Source: Ktedonosporobacter rubrisoli
GTDB lineage: Bacteria; Chloroflexota; Ktedonobacteria; Ktedonobacterales; Ktedonobacteraceae
Assembly (NCBI RefSeq): GCF_004208415.1
Contig: NZ_CP035758.1
Coordinates: 4,278,001 to 4,342,000, forward strand
DNA length: 64,000 nt
Reading direction: 5' to 3'
Shown: positions 26,668-36,874 of the stretch, one piece after another
How positions within the stretch are numbered: position 1 is the first letter of the stretch
Layout of the letters: every line of letters begins with the position of its first letter
Notes under the pieces: generated by a model
What the model saw: only the letters and a program-made list of their open reading frames with translations
The model's database searches: none
Told to the model about the DNA's origin: nothing
Program-made: the position numbers and the translations under genes

Positions 26668-26791
26668 GTGAGACGGCGACTTCCTATTTTCCCGTGCAGT
26701 TGCCCGCAGAGTATCGTCGGAGCTGAAGAGCTTAACTACCGTGTTCGGGATGGAAACGGGTGTACCCTCTTCGCTATTGTCACCAGCTCAC
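26668..26791 (-). rRNA. rrf: 5S ribosomal RNA
   Basis: On the minus strand the sequence contains the highly conserved 5S core: GTACACCCGTTTCCATCCCGAA, then ACACGGTAGTTAAGCTC, then a GCGGGCAACTG-type loop E region. The ends pair as CAGGTGAG with CTCACCTG, forming helix I. No 16S or 23S rRNA gene is near, so this is a detached 5S gene. Ends are placed from the terminal helix and may be off by a few bases. Confidence 0.95.
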
Positions 26792-26824
26792 CTGCACATA
26801 CAGGTGACTCATTTGACAGAAAGT

Positions 26825-26853
26825 ATATTACTATGCCTGGCTCTATTTGTCAA
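26825..26853 (-). promoter_or_regulatory. Consensus promoter of the 5S rRNA gene
   Basis: On the minus strand a perfect TTGACA (26853-26848) and TAATAT (26830-26825) are separated by exactly 17 bases. Transcription would start near 26818, about 25 bases before the 5S 5' end. This shows the 5S gene is transcribed on its own. Confidence 0.8.
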
Positions 26854-27038
26854 TAGGCTCAGTCTCTTTTCGGCAAAATTTATCAGCGCGACTAGTCAGG
26901 CAAAAGATCTGCCGATAGGTAGTTGATTTATCAGCTCTATTGGTGAATACTTTAAGCAAGAAGATATCTATATCCAAAGCTATATCACCTATTATGATTA
27001 TCATCTCACGACAAATTGAGAAAGAGGTATATACTGGT

Positions 27039-27962
27039 ATGCGTAGGACTACACATGGACAGGACCGTCCTCCTACCCGTTCTCCGTTCACCTTCGCTCG
27101 CTATAGCGTTCCTCATGAAGAGCACATCGAACGCAACGAAGATACCTTGCTGGTCGATCAGCAAAGAGGGCTGGCAGCAGTCTTTGACGGCGTAGGTTAC
27201 GGTCCTGGACATATTGCATCTCAAATGGCTGCCCGCGTTATCCGTCGCGGCTGGAAACGCCTTCTCGCTAAAGAGCAAAACACGCCTGCCCTACTTGAAA
27301 TATCCAGGGCGGTCGATCTTCAAGCAAAGTTACCGCACCTCTTATTGGAGGCTCATCGGCAAATCTGTACCAATGGTTCCCGGCATATACAGATAGACGA
27401 CTCTTTGCCAGAGGACAAAAAACGTCCCGAAACAACCGCAGCTCTCATTACTCTTTGCAAGAATAGCGAGCAGGATGGATATACGATGTTCTATGCCCAT
27501 GTTGGTGATAGCCGTATCTACCTTTTACCACAAACGCGGCCTCTCAAGCGTCTGACCAGGGATGATGGCTATTTTTCTTTATTACTAAAACGTGAACTTA
27601 TCAATGAAGATGATGCATATCGTATCGATCAAGCAACTTCTGCCGAGCAACTTTCTGCCGAAGAATTCGACTACTTTAGCAAACGCAATGGCATTACGCA
27701 AGCTCTCGGGGATCACTCACAGCCAACCGTTCATATCGGCAGTATGCCTATTGCCCCGGGAGATCGCATCTTATTGTGCACTGATGGTATCCATGATAAT
27801 CTGACGGATCAAGAAATTCAGCAGATATTACAGAAAGGTTCACGCACCAGGGCCGCCAGAGGACTTGTGCAGAGTGCAATCGATCGCTCACATCAAAGCG
27901 ACGAATCCATTCGAGCCAAGGCTGATGATATGAGTGCCATTGTAATTACCTATAACTATTAA
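27039..27962 (+). CDS. PP2C-family protein phosphatase
   Basis: About 307 residues of the PPM/PP2C metal-dependent Ser/Thr phosphatase fold. The four metal-binding blocks are visible: ERNEDTLLVD, LAAVFDGVG, FYAHVGDSRIYLL and LCTDGIHDNLTDQE, with a final DDMSAIVI. Such enzymes reverse Ser/Thr kinase phosphorylation in signalling. The start is ambiguous: a TTG at 26940 would add 33 residues without clear family resemblance; the ATG at 27039 after GAAAGAGG is preferred. No kinase gene is adjacent. Confidence 0.85.
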   Translation: MRRTTHGQDRPPTRSPFTFARYSVPHEEHIERNEDTLLVDQQRGLAAVFDGVGYGPGHIASQMAARVIRRGWKRLLAKEQNTPALLEISRAVDLQAKLPHLLLEAHRQICTNGSRHIQIDDSLPEDKKRPETTAALITLCKNSEQDGYTMFYAHVGDSRIYLLPQTRPLKRLTRDDGYFSLLLKRELINEDDAYRIDQATSAEQLSAEEFDYFSKRNGITQALGDHSQPTVHIGSMPIAPGDRILLCTDGIHDNLTDQEIQQILQKGSRTRAARGLVQSAIDRSHQSDESIRAKADDMSAIVITYNY

Positions 27963-28032
27963 ATTTCTATTTCATTGCAACTCTGTTATCAAACCGGAGC
28001 TGAGAAATGGCAAGGTCTACGGCAGGAGAGAG

Positions 28033-31000
28033 CTAATGCTCTCCTGCTATAGCCACCTCTTCAAGGCGCAGCGATAACAAGCGCGAGACGCTATCGCGCA
28101 TCGATACACCATAGATCACCTGAGCTGACGACATCGTTACACGGTTATGTGTAATCACAATGAACTGCGTACGCTGAGCCAGGCGCTTGAGAATATCGCA
28201 GAAGCGCGTAACATTGGACTCATCCAAAGCGGCATCTACTTCGTCCAATAAACAAAACGGCGGTGGATTGATCTCCAATAAGGAAAAGAGCAGAGCCGCC
28301 GAGACCAGGGCACGTTCTCCTCCGGAGAGCAAGGAGAGATCCTGAACTTTTTTACCTGGAGGTTGCACAATTACTTCTACACCGGCCGGCATACTTGATG
28401 GAGCCTGTACCTCCTCTTCTCCATTTTTAGCTGCCAACAGTTCAAGGCGCGCTGTTCCTCCATTGAAAAGCGTCGTAAAATGCTCGCGAAAACGCGCATT
28501 TACTGCCTGGAATGTTGCCTCGAACTGACGCGCCATTGTAGCATCCAATTGACTAATGATCGAACGCAGATGTAAAGCAGCCTGATCCATATCGGCTATC
28601 TGCGACGAAAGGAAATCGAAACGTGTGCGCGTCTCCTCGTACTCCTGTGGCGCATTGACATCACAGCCACCCATAGCCTTCAGACGGCTACGCAAGTTAT
28701 CAACCCGCCGACGCAGCTTGCGCAACTGTGCCTCTTCTTCCTCGCTAAGCTCTGTAGAGTTCGGAGCAGATGTTAGCTCTTGCCCTGCCACAGAGGAAGC
28801 AGCTACAGCTTGCCTGAGCAGGTCGGCAGGCTCATTAATCCCCAGCTCCTCACGTAACTGTTCCTGCAGCGTCTCAACAGCGTCGCGCGCCTTCTGGCTA
28901 TCTAGTAAAGCGCGGCGGTAGAGCGTCTCTTGCTCTGTTCTGGTTTGTTGCATTTGCCCCCGTTGACGTTCCAGGGTACTTATCTGCCCATCAACCGCAG
29001 TAAGCTGCTCTTCTACCCTGTGCAATTCGCCTTCCAGAGCACAGCCCCGCGCGTGTGCAGCCTCCAGCTGGCTACGCTGCTGGGCAATCGTGGCTTTAAG
29101 CGCCTGCTGCCGTTCTTCAGCATCTTTGATGCGCGCAACCTGCTGACTGACTTGAGCTTTTAACTCTTGCGCTTGCGTATGTTGTGCCTCCAATTGCTGA
29201 CGCAATGATCTGGCCTCCTGACGCTTTAGCGCCAGAGCTGTGCGAGCCTTGCCTAGATCATCCTGCTGACGACGATACGCTATAGCTCGCTCTTCCATCT
29301 CATACTGCAACTCTTCTACAAGGGCCGCTTGCTCACGCTGGGCTTTCTCATGAGTTCGTACACGTTCCTGGGCAGCCTGTGCCTCTTGCTCCAGCCCGGC
29401 AACCTCAGAAGCCAATTGTTGCTCTACAGAAGCAGCCAGGCGGATCTCGGTCTGCAAGCGTTCCTGCTCACGCTGCGATGATCCCACGGTTTTGTTAAGT
29501 TCATTGCTACGAGCAGTAATTTTTTGCAGCTCTTTATCAAGTGCGGCTTGCTCGGTGCGGCGTGCAGCCTGATTACGTTGGATCTCGCTAAAAGCACTGT
29601 TCAGCTGATCGATATGAGCCTTCTGCGCTTCAGCTTGCTGTGGTAGCTCGCGCAATTCTCGCTCATGAGCTAGCAGACCTTGTTGCGAGCTATCTTTGCC
29701 ACCGCCACCAGTTAACCAACCATTTACGTGCAAGACCTCTCCCTTGAGCGTTACAACCGAGGTAAAGGGCAGATCGCTTTCGGAAGAAATGCTCAGCTGT
29801 GTGCTCCATTTCAATAATTCATAAGCTGCACCCAGTTCGCGCACTATCACTACTCCATGCAGCATCCGGCGAAAAAGGGCTTGATAGCGTTGTTCACATT
29901 GCAACTGCTGCCAGGCAAAACCCAGCACCGCATTTTGCAGGGCCGGCCTTTCGGCAAGAAAACGCTGCAGCACAGCCTCCTCGACCTGGCGTTGGATCTG
30001 ACTTACCTCACTGGATATCTCATCTTCAACCTCGCGCTCAACCCACACAAGCATAGCTTTGCCCGCTCGCGCGCCTTGCAAATACTGCAGACACTTCATA
30101 GCATCTTCAAGCGTCTGCACCACCACAGCCTGCATATAAGGTCCCAGAGCTGCCTCAAGAGCAATTTCCAGGCCAGCAGGCACGATACCTAATTGTGGCA
30201 CCGGACCAAGCAAACCGGTCAGCTTGCCAGCAGGGGCACGCAGTAAAGACCTCACACCATCACTATAGCCACTTAAGCTCTGCCGCCAGTTTTTTAGTAG
30301 ATTCAAGCGGTCAGTGATTGCCCGTAAGTGACGCTCAGCTTCCGAGAGCGCCGCCTTGAGACGTTCCAGCTCCTGTTGAGCTTCGGCAACCATACGCGCT
30401 ACAGCTTGCTTACGCAGCTGGATCTCGCGCTCTTCATTACGCACGGCCTCCAGACGAGCCTGCTCCTCAAGGAGACGCGTCTCCAAAGTACGCAAGGTCT
30501 GGTGAGCCTGTGAAATAGTTTCTCGGCGCGCAGCCAGGGTACGATTGCGCTCGCCAAGCTGCTTTTGTAGGCGGCCGGCTTCCGTCTGGCTGGAACCCAA
30601 ACGAGCCTGAATCTGAATCAAGTCATTCTGAGCACCTCGTAGCCGTTTCTCATCTAGCTCATACTCTTTCTGCCCACGAGCAACCTGCGTCTCCTGAGCT
30701 GCCAACTTAGCTGATCCAGCATCAACGGCCTCATCAGCGATATCGCATTGCTCTTCCATATCGATGCTTTGTTTCTGCAAGGCGATTAAGCGCTCGCGCA
30801 GCCGCCGTTCTTCCTGTTGCATATCGCCACGCTGGCCCTCTAAACCCACAATTCGCTCCTCGCTCACCGCAAGGTCACGTTCGATATTTTGTGTTTGCGT
30901 GGTAGCCTGAGCATATGCTTTGCGCGCTTCGCTGATGCCCACTTGCGTTTGCTGGCGCTGAGAGCGCTGGACATTGAGTTGCTCTTCAAGCATACGGAGT

Positions 31001-31782
31001 GCCTGCGTTATCTGCTGCATCTTTCGCTCTTGCTCCTGCTCAACAAGCTCAGCGCGCTCTCTTGTGGCACACAGGCGGCGCCACTGCAAGGCATACCAGG
31101 ACACGAGGGCCTCCTGCAATTCATCTTGCAGTTGTCCATACTCAACAGCACGGCGCGCCTGCTCTGCCAGAGGAGCCAGGCGTGGCTCAATCTCGCTCAA
31201 AATATCGCGCAAGCGGTCAAGGTTCTGTTCCGTCTGCTTCAGACGATTCTCAGCATCGCTGCGCTGTACTTGAAACGGTCGAATCCCAGCGGCATCTTCA
31301 AATAGTCCTCTTCGCTCTTCCGCGCGCAAACTCAGGGCCGCATCTATCAAGCCCTGACCCACAACTGTATAGGAATCATGACCAATTCGTGCTTGAGCCA
31401 ATAATAGGAGCACATCCTTAAGGCGTACTTTTTGCTTATTGATAAGATACTCGTTCTCGCCAGAGCGAAAACTGCGCCGCGTCACGGTGATCTCGCTATA
31501 TTCCGATGGAACCCAGCCGGTACTGTTATCGAGGGTCAGTGAAACTTCTGCCATGCCGAGTGCTGAGCGTCCCTGGCTCCCAACAAAGATGATATCATCG
31601 CTTTTCTTACCACGAAGCTGCCTCATACTCTGCTCGCCCAGAACCCAGCGCATTGAGTCTGCAACATTCGATTTCCCCGCACCATTTGGTCCAACCACAG
31701 CCGTTATCCCCGGGCTGAACTCCAATAATGTGCGTGAGGCAAAGCTCTTGAAACCCAACATATCTAAGCGTTTGAGATACAC
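28033..31782 (-). CDS. smc: Chromosome segregation ATPase SMC
   Basis: A 1249-residue SMC protein that compacts and segregates chromosomes with ScpA and ScpB. Domains in order: N-terminal ATP-binding head with Walker A GPNGAGKSN near residue 35, a long coiled coil (about 170-500), a hinge around residues 510-680, a second coiled coil, and a C-terminal head with signature LSGGERALVSAALLF and Walker B FCLLDEVDAALDE. Length and order are normal. scpA/scpB are not in the window. It is divergent from the next gene. Confidence 0.97.
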   Translation of the reverse strand: MYLKRLDMLGFKSFASRTLLEFSPGITAVVGPNGAGKSNVADSMRWVLGEQSMRQLRGKKSDDIIFVGSQGRSALGMAEVSLTLDNSTGWVPSEYSEITVTRRSFRSGENEYLINKQKVRLKDVLLLLAQARIGHDSYTVVGQGLIDAALSLRAEERRGLFEDAAGIRPFQVQRSDAENRLKQTEQNLDRLRDILSEIEPRLAPLAEQARRAVEYGQLQDELQEALVSWYALQWRRLCATRERAELVEQEQERKMQQITQALRMLEEQLNVQRSQRQQTQVGISEARKAYAQATTQTQNIERDLAVSEERIVGLEGQRGDMQQEERRLRERLIALQKQSIDMEEQCDIADEAVDAGSAKLAAQETQVARGQKEYELDEKRLRGAQNDLIQIQARLGSSQTEAGRLQKQLGERNRTLAARRETISQAHQTLRTLETRLLEEQARLEAVRNEEREIQLRKQAVARMVAEAQQELERLKAALSEAERHLRAITDRLNLLKNWRQSLSGYSDGVRSLLRAPAGKLTGLLGPVPQLGIVPAGLEIALEAALGPYMQAVVVQTLEDAMKCLQYLQGARAGKAMLVWVEREVEDEISSEVSQIQRQVEEAVLQRFLAERPALQNAVLGFAWQQLQCEQRYQALFRRMLHGVVIVRELGAAYELLKWSTQLSISSESDLPFTSVVTLKGEVLHVNGWLTGGGGKDSSQQGLLAHERELRELPQQAEAQKAHIDQLNSAFSEIQRNQAARRTEQAALDKELQKITARSNELNKTVGSSQREQERLQTEIRLAASVEQQLASEVAGLEQEAQAAQERVRTHEKAQREQAALVEELQYEMEERAIAYRRQQDDLGKARTALALKRQEARSLRQQLEAQHTQAQELKAQVSQQVARIKDAEERQQALKATIAQQRSQLEAAHARGCALEGELHRVEEQLTAVDGQISTLERQRGQMQQTRTEQETLYRRALLDSQKARDAVETLQEQLREELGINEPADLLRQAVAASSVAGQELTSAPNSTELSEEEEAQLRKLRRRVDNLRSRLKAMGGCDVNAPQEYEETRTRFDFLSSQIADMDQAALHLRSIISQLDATMARQFEATFQAVNARFREHFTTLFNGGTARLELLAAKNGEEEVQAPSSMPAGVEVIVQPPGKKVQDLSLLSGGERALVSAALLFSLLEINPPPFCLLDEVDAALDESNVTRFCDILKRLAQRTQFIVITHNRVTMSSAQVIYGVSMRDSVSRLLSLRLEEVAIAGEH

Positions 31783-32180
31783 CGGCGGATCTAATCCTCC
31801 CTAAATGTCAAAACTCCTTGGGCATCTTCTTTCTGCGGGCCGCAAGTTCTAACCCAGGCCATCAAGCACTGATTGGCCTAAGGATACTCAAGTCCGCCGC
31901 GCTCTTCAAGGATATCTCGATAATATCATAGTGCCTTTTCTGCGTCGAGTAGCTCAGCAGTATATTGTCAATTTACAACGACTTATGAAAGGCAGGATAA
32001 AATACTCTATAGTCACATTCATATTTTTATCTATTATCTCCCTCATTTAGAAGAGCAAAATGAGATTGACTATGACCTGAAATACTTATCTCAAGTTACC
32101 CCCGCAATACGCGCTCGTCTTCACTATTGAAGTGGCGATAGCCTAAAATAGCCAGTACTCATCATGGGGGGATGATACCT
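31783..32180. other. Divergent intergenic region between smc and a membrane-protein gene
   Basis: About 400 bases, AT-rich in the middle (31960-32060). It must hold the leftward smc promoter and the rightward promoter of the next gene. No gene or clear operator is seen. Confidence 0.4.
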
Positions 32181-33540
32181 GTGTACGAACAACAGAAATT
32201 CGATCCGTTTTCGGACCCTAACCAGGACTTAGATTCGTATAACGAGCAGCAGATGCCATCAAATCCGGCTTATCAGCAGCTGCTCTCTTCGTATTCCGCA
32301 CCGCCTTCTTCCAATAATGGTCAGGTCGATCCATTGCAAGAAGAGCAAGATAATACGGAACCTCATCCAGCATATCGCAAGCAGGCATCCACTAATGTTA
32401 AGCAGCAACCTTTCGAGCAAAATCAGGTGCAACCTTTCGAGCAAAATCAGGTGCAACCTTTCGAGCAAAATCAGGTGCAACCTTTCCTTACTGAGGATTC
32501 AGCATTCTATCAGGAACAGACAGTCTTCTCTCCGCAGTTGCCGGAATTTCCAGATCAGGCTGAATTCGCCAATTACCAGCCGCAAGAATTCCCTGAGCAA
32601 GCCGCACACCCTGGTTACCAATCACAAGCTCCTTTAGAGCAGATTGCACAACCCGGTTATCAAGTTCCAATAGCACCCGATCAGGCGGTTGTTCCTCCCT
32701 ACATGGGAGCTTTTCCTGAGCCGCCTATACCGCAGCCTTTCTCTGTCTATCAGCAACCAGTGCAAAATCAGGCTGCCTTGCCATCATCACCACAGCAGCA
32801 ATCCTTTAATCAGGTTCCTATGGCACCTTACCCGGCTCCTTTCTCCGATCCCAATCAGCCGCAACCTTTCTCTGCCTACCCGCCATCGGCCTATCCGGGC
32901 CAGCAGCAAGGGGCACTTCCACCGCCCCAGGCCCCTTACTCTGATCCTAATCTGATGCCGCAGGCACAGCCTCAGCCACCTTATCAGGAGCAGTCTTACC
33001 GTCAAGGCCAGCAAATGCCATATGCGCCTGCGCCCGATAGCCTTGCCAATGCAGATTCCTGGCAGAGTCAGCGTCCTGGCAACAAATCAGCCAAATTTAT
33101 CCTCGGCGGAGGAGCTCTTCTTGCTATTATCGTGATCTTCGGAATATTTGCGCTCATGGCCAGAGGAGTCATTAATCTCTCATCTCCGATGGCAACCGCT
33201 ACTACGCCAATAGCCACTCAGGTGACTAAGCTAACGCCGACTCCCAGCCCTATGCCAAGTCCGACACCTAGTCCGACTCCCAGCCCTACACCTAGCCCGA
33301 TACCAGTACCAACTGTTCGGCTTGGCGTAAATAACAACCCGTGGGGTTATGACTTCAGTCCGGGCTCTCTTATCTATTCGCCCCCTCGAACTTCTGTAAA
33401 TATTTTGACTGCGTGGGGGGTTCTGGAGCGGCAATGGCTATGTTGTTCAATGCGATGACGATACATATAGCAAAACTGGTGGCTCCAGCGAAAGCTGTTC
33501 CTTTCATGATGGTGTTAAACGCAAGCTCTATTCTCACTAG
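32181..33540 (+). pseudogene. Pro/Gln-rich single-pass membrane protein with Cys-rich tail, twice frameshifted
   Basis: The N-terminal 300 residues are a low-complexity Gln/Pro/Tyr-rich cytoplasmic region with three QPFEQNQV repeats. One transmembrane helix follows (FILGGGALLAIIVIFGIFAL), then a (PS)PT(PS) spacer and a small domain starting NNNPWGYDFSPG. The open frame ends at 33458, but restoring one base near 33391-33395 and one near 33420-33423 continues the domain as FCKYFDCVGGFWSGNGYVVQ, then further to SESCSF and a TAG at 33538, giving four Cys. I recall similar Cys-rich tails in Ktedonobacteria, from memory only. The GTG at 32181 after GGGGGG is a better start than the ATG at 32172. 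Function unknown; pseudogene, or sequence error. Confidence 0.6.
32406..32486 (+). repeat. Three tandem 24-bp repeats inside the Pro/Gln-rich gene
   Basis: The unit CAACCTTTCGAGCAAAATCA plus GGTG repeats three times identically, with a fourth partial copy, encoding QPFEQNQV each time. Identity at the DNA level implies recent expansion by slippage or unequal recombination; the copy number may vary between strains. Confidence 0.85.
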
Positions 33541-33886
33541 GGCTCATGCGCTATTTCAAGAAGCTCTATATTCACGAAGCCAGGACTTGCGCACCCTCCA
33601 TACAAGCCCTGGCCTCCTAGCGAAGTCTTTTACGTGCCCAAATAGCCCATAGACTAGCTTTCAAAAATCGCTTACAATCAGCCTGGAAGGTGTAGTTACA
33701 GCCGACCTGTTAAGGCCCGTTTTCTGCCCTGAGTCGCGCAAGCAGACAGTCGCGTTATCATAACAGGGCATGCCCTGATACACGCTCTCACCCGGCTAGT
33801 GAGACTCTCAGCATGCACCCGTGCAAGCTGTGACAGAAGATGAGGCTGTTCTCAAACTGTACAAAACGAATTGAAACCTGACTATT
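33541..33886. other. Intergenic region without a gene
   Basis: About 345 bases. It includes a 14-bp palindrome CAGGGCATGCCCTG at 33764-33777. A plus-strand frame reaching to 33652 is only the shifted frame of the preceding gene. No RNA gene is recognised. Confidence 0.4.
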
Positions 33887-35196
33887 ATGCTATTACTATT
33901 TCACGTCTCCACTTTTACTAAGACGCTGCTCACGATATTGATTGCAGGCCTGACGCTGCTTGGCATTATGACACGTCCTTTTAAGTGGAATGAAGCGTTC
34001 ATAGCGCTTACCGGAGCCGCGCTACTCCTGCTGCTAGGCCTCATCGCTCCAGGAACCGCAGCAATAACATTGCTGCACGAATGGAATACTTTTTTCTTTT
34101 TTCTTGGCATGATGAGCTTATCAGCTCTAGCCGAGAGCGCTGGCATCTTCGATTGGTTAGCAACACAGGCTGCCTATATGGCAAAACAGAGCTCAGCGCG
34201 CCTCTTTCTCAATATTTTTCTTTTAGGTTGCTTGATCTCTATGATCCTCTCCAACGATGCGACTGCCCTTATTCTTACTCCCATCGTCTATACTCTGGTC
34301 ACGCGTTTGCGTCTGTCGGTTTTGCCATTCCTCTTTGCTTGCACATTTATCGCCGATACAGCATCTTTCCTTCTACCTGTCAGCAATCCTATCAATATCA
34401 TTATTACTTCTAAATTCCCGCTACCCTTTTTTACCTTCTTACGCCTTCTTTTCTTACCTGGCTTACTGGTCATTGGCATGAATATTGCTGTATTTTTCCT
34501 GCTCTATCGGCGCCATCTGCGTGGACAGTTTGATATTAAGCGCTTGCCTCCGCTGCAAGAAGCAATTAAACACAGGAGCTTTTTTCGCTATACCTGCGCA
34601 ATTTTGCTTATCGTAGCCATAGCTTACATCGTCGCATCAGCCACACAGTTTCCTCTCTCACTTATCGCTTTAGGGGGAACATTACTTCTGTTCCCGGGAG
34701 CCCTTTTCTGGAAGCAATCAAGCATTCAGGAGGTGCGCAAGCAAGTCTCCTGGTCGATTTTTGGCTTTATAGCCGGCATGTTTATTATTGTCAAGGCCGT
34801 AGAACAAACTGGCCTGACCGCCAATTTCGGCCAGCTATTGGTGCATCTCTCAGGAGGAAGTAGCTTTGGAGCTGTGATGATTGGCACCCTTGGAGCCGCG
34901 ATAGGAACGAATCTCATTAATAATGTGCCGATGGCAGTCGTGCTTACAGCAGCACTCGGCGGAGTTCATTCTATCTCTCCATCGGCCCAGCTTGGCTTCG
35001 TTGCCGCCTCTATCTTTGGTTGTGATCTAGGGCCTAACCTGACGACGGTTGGCTCGCTGGCAACCGTGCTCTGGCTTCTTATCTTACGTCGTCGCAATCT
35101 TGATATTTCGGGACTTGATTATTTCAAGGTCGGTATTCTGGTAACTCCACTGATGTTAGCGGGGGAGCTCTCGCCATCTGGTTATTGCTTCCCTAG
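33887..35196 (+). pseudogene. ArsB/NhaD-type ion transporter, frameshift near C terminus
   Basis: About 435 residues of the ArsB/NhaD/SLC13-like superfamily with ten or more transmembrane helices. Hallmarks: an early helix pair, SLILSNDATALILTPIV-like sequence (here ISMILSNDATALILTP), ASFLLPVSNPINIII, TNLINNVPMAVVLTAAL and CDLGPNLTTVGSLATVLWL. It would export an anion or exchange sodium for protons; substrate unclear. In the open frame the transporter runs into the next gene, but one missing base in the G-run at 35161-35165 explains this: restoring it gives a last helix ending ALAIWLLLP and a TAG at 35194. So two separate genes are likely, with the transporter end damaged or mis-sequenced. 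Confidence 0.65.
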
Positions 35197-35338
35197 CTGC
35201 TCTTGTACGCTACTAGCAGGATGCTACAATAGTATCAAAACAGGCTGGCACCATAGAGTGGCCTCGGGCGATCTTGCCAGTTTGAAAGTATCCTGGATGA
35301 ACCAGGGAAGAACCACGATTTTTCTCAGGAGGATTTAT

Positions 35339-35821
35339 ATGCGTGTTCTATGCTGCTTAGATGGTACCAATGCCGAACAAATTAGCAACGCAATCTCCTC
35401 GTTCGTCTCTTCCACTTCACTCACTCTAGGATTGATCTATACAATTGACACCAGTCCCCATGGAGAGATAGAACGACAACGAGAGCGCTTCTTACGTCCT
35501 CATGAGCTAAGCCGATCCCGGCGCGAACAAATACAGCGCGCAGAACAGGATACGGCAAAGGATATTCTTGAGGAAGGGCTACGCTACTTGCCAGGAGCCG
35601 AACAGCTCCAACGCCAAGGGCGCGCTGAGCGAGAAATCGTCAACTGTGCAGCCGAATGGCAGGCTGACCTTATTGTCATTGGCTCCCGTTCTCCCTCCTA
35701 CGGAGTTGCGATCGGACCCAGATCTGTTGGGCACATAGCGCGCTTCGTCCTTGACCATGCTCCTTGCCCTGTCCTACTTCTACGCCCACTGGCATATGAA
35801 AACTTTCCTATACCACGCTAG
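35339..35821 (+). CDS. Universal stress protein (UspA family)
   Basis: A 160-residue protein with its own strong ribosome site (AGGAGGATTTAT before the ATG). The N terminus MRVLCCLDGTNAEQ is the first strand of the Usp fold. The C-terminal ATP-binding motif appears as VIGSRSPSYGVAIGPRSVGH followed by ARFVLDHAPCPVLLLR. The open reading frame joins it to the upstream transporter only because of a frameshift. Usp proteins help cells survive stress; co-transcription with the transporter is likely (142 bases apart). Confidence 0.8.
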   Translation: MRVLCCLDGTNAEQISNAISSFVSSTSLTLGLIYTIDTSPHGEIERQRERFLRPHELSRSRREQIQRAEQDTAKDILEEGLRYLPGAEQLQRQGRAEREIVNCAAEWQADLIVIGSRSPSYGVAIGPRSVGHIARFVLDHAPCPVLLLRPLAYENFPIPR

Positions 35822-35844
35822 CACTCCGGTCCATTAAAACCGCC

Positions 35845-36786
35845 TCATGCTGGATTAAGCTTTACATGAAGCCAGCCATCCTTACAGCGGACAACGCGCT
35901 CGTGTTGTCCCGCTTCATCCAACTGTTCCATAGTCCCATGGCTATAAGAAATGGCCTTGCGAACTGAAAAGTTTTCTTCTCCTGCTCGTAGCACTATTGG
36001 CCCCATCCAGTCAGCCACCCCGCACATAAAATTATAGGCCTGGCGCACCTCCCAATGCTCCGCAACCACAAGCAAATCCTCTTCAGCAGGGAAGGAATAA
36101 TAACTGCTCTTCGTCTCATCTTGGGGCGTGCGCATGGCTCTCCCAGCATAGAGATCTGCAACAGTTCGAGCCAGTAAGCTTGCTCCATGATTTGCACATA
36201 GCTCCTCAAGCGCAGCATAGCTTATGCCCTCTGGAATTGTAATCGCTTCCTGCGCCAGAATATCCCCACGATCCATTTCCTTGTTCATAAAATGAATAGT
36301 GACCCCGGTTGTCGTATGGCCTTCGTGAAAAGTCCAGAATATCGGCACAGGACCTCTATTGACCGGCAGCAGCGACGGATGCACATTCAGGCAGCCAAGG
36401 CGAGGTAAGTGTAAAATTGCTGGCGGTATAAGCAGCGAGAAGCAGGCTACGCAGATCATGTCAGGTCGATAGGTGGTCAGTTGCGAAATCGTCTCCTTGC
36501 TCGTCAGGCGCTGTACTTCCCAGACAGGTATATGTCGCTTCCAGGCTAGCTGAACAATTGAAGTCTGAAGTGAAGAATTGAGAAGCGGCAAAGCGGCACG
36601 GGTCACGCCGGGAGGCTCACGAAGTTGTATTGCCGGTTGCCTGGTACCTGGTAGAGGCGTAGCAGGCACAACTACAGCACACACTTCAATTCCCGCCTCC
36701 AAAAGTGCCACAAGTGACGGCAACGAGAATGGCCCTTGCATGCCAAAAAAGATCACCCTGGGACTGCCGCCGCCTGGATCGAACAT
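35845..36786 (-). CDS. Formyltransferase-family protein (Fmt-like)
   Basis: A 313-residue protein of the formyltetrahydrofolate-dependent transferase family. The catalytic block CLNVHPSLLPVNRGPVPIFW holds the Asn and His, and TGVTIHFMNKEMDRGDIL supplies the Asp; a smaller C-terminal domain follows. It differs from housekeeping methionyl-tRNA formyltransferase in the R-rich loop (here VNRGPVP rather than WRGAAP), so a sugar-nucleotide, amino-acid or unknown substrate is possible. It is divergent from the yggX/radical SAM pair across about 90 bases. Confidence 0.75.
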   Translation of the reverse strand: MFDPGGGSPRVIFFGMQGPFSLPSLVALLEAGIEVCAVVVPATPLPGTRQPAIQLREPPGVTRAALPLLNSSLQTSIVQLAWKRHIPVWEVQRLTSKETISQLTTYRPDMICVACFSLLIPPAILHLPRLGCLNVHPSLLPVNRGPVPIFWTFHEGHTTTGVTIHFMNKEMDRGDILAQEAITIPEGISYAALEELCANHGASLLARTVADLYAGRAMRTPQDETKSSYYSFPAEEDLLVVAEHWEVRQAYNFMCGVADWMGPIVLRAGEENFSVRKAISYSHGTMEQLDEAGQHERVVRCKDGWLHVKLNPA

Positions 36787-36874
36787 TTGACATGACCCTT
36801 TCTATCTTGTAGTATCAATCATATATAATAACCGTATAGAGCATGGAATGCCACACCAAATCGGGAGTTTCATC

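Noticed and set aside
33413..33652. 79-codon plus-strand frame
   Set aside because: It is the shifted frame of the preceding Cys-rich gene between two one-base losses.
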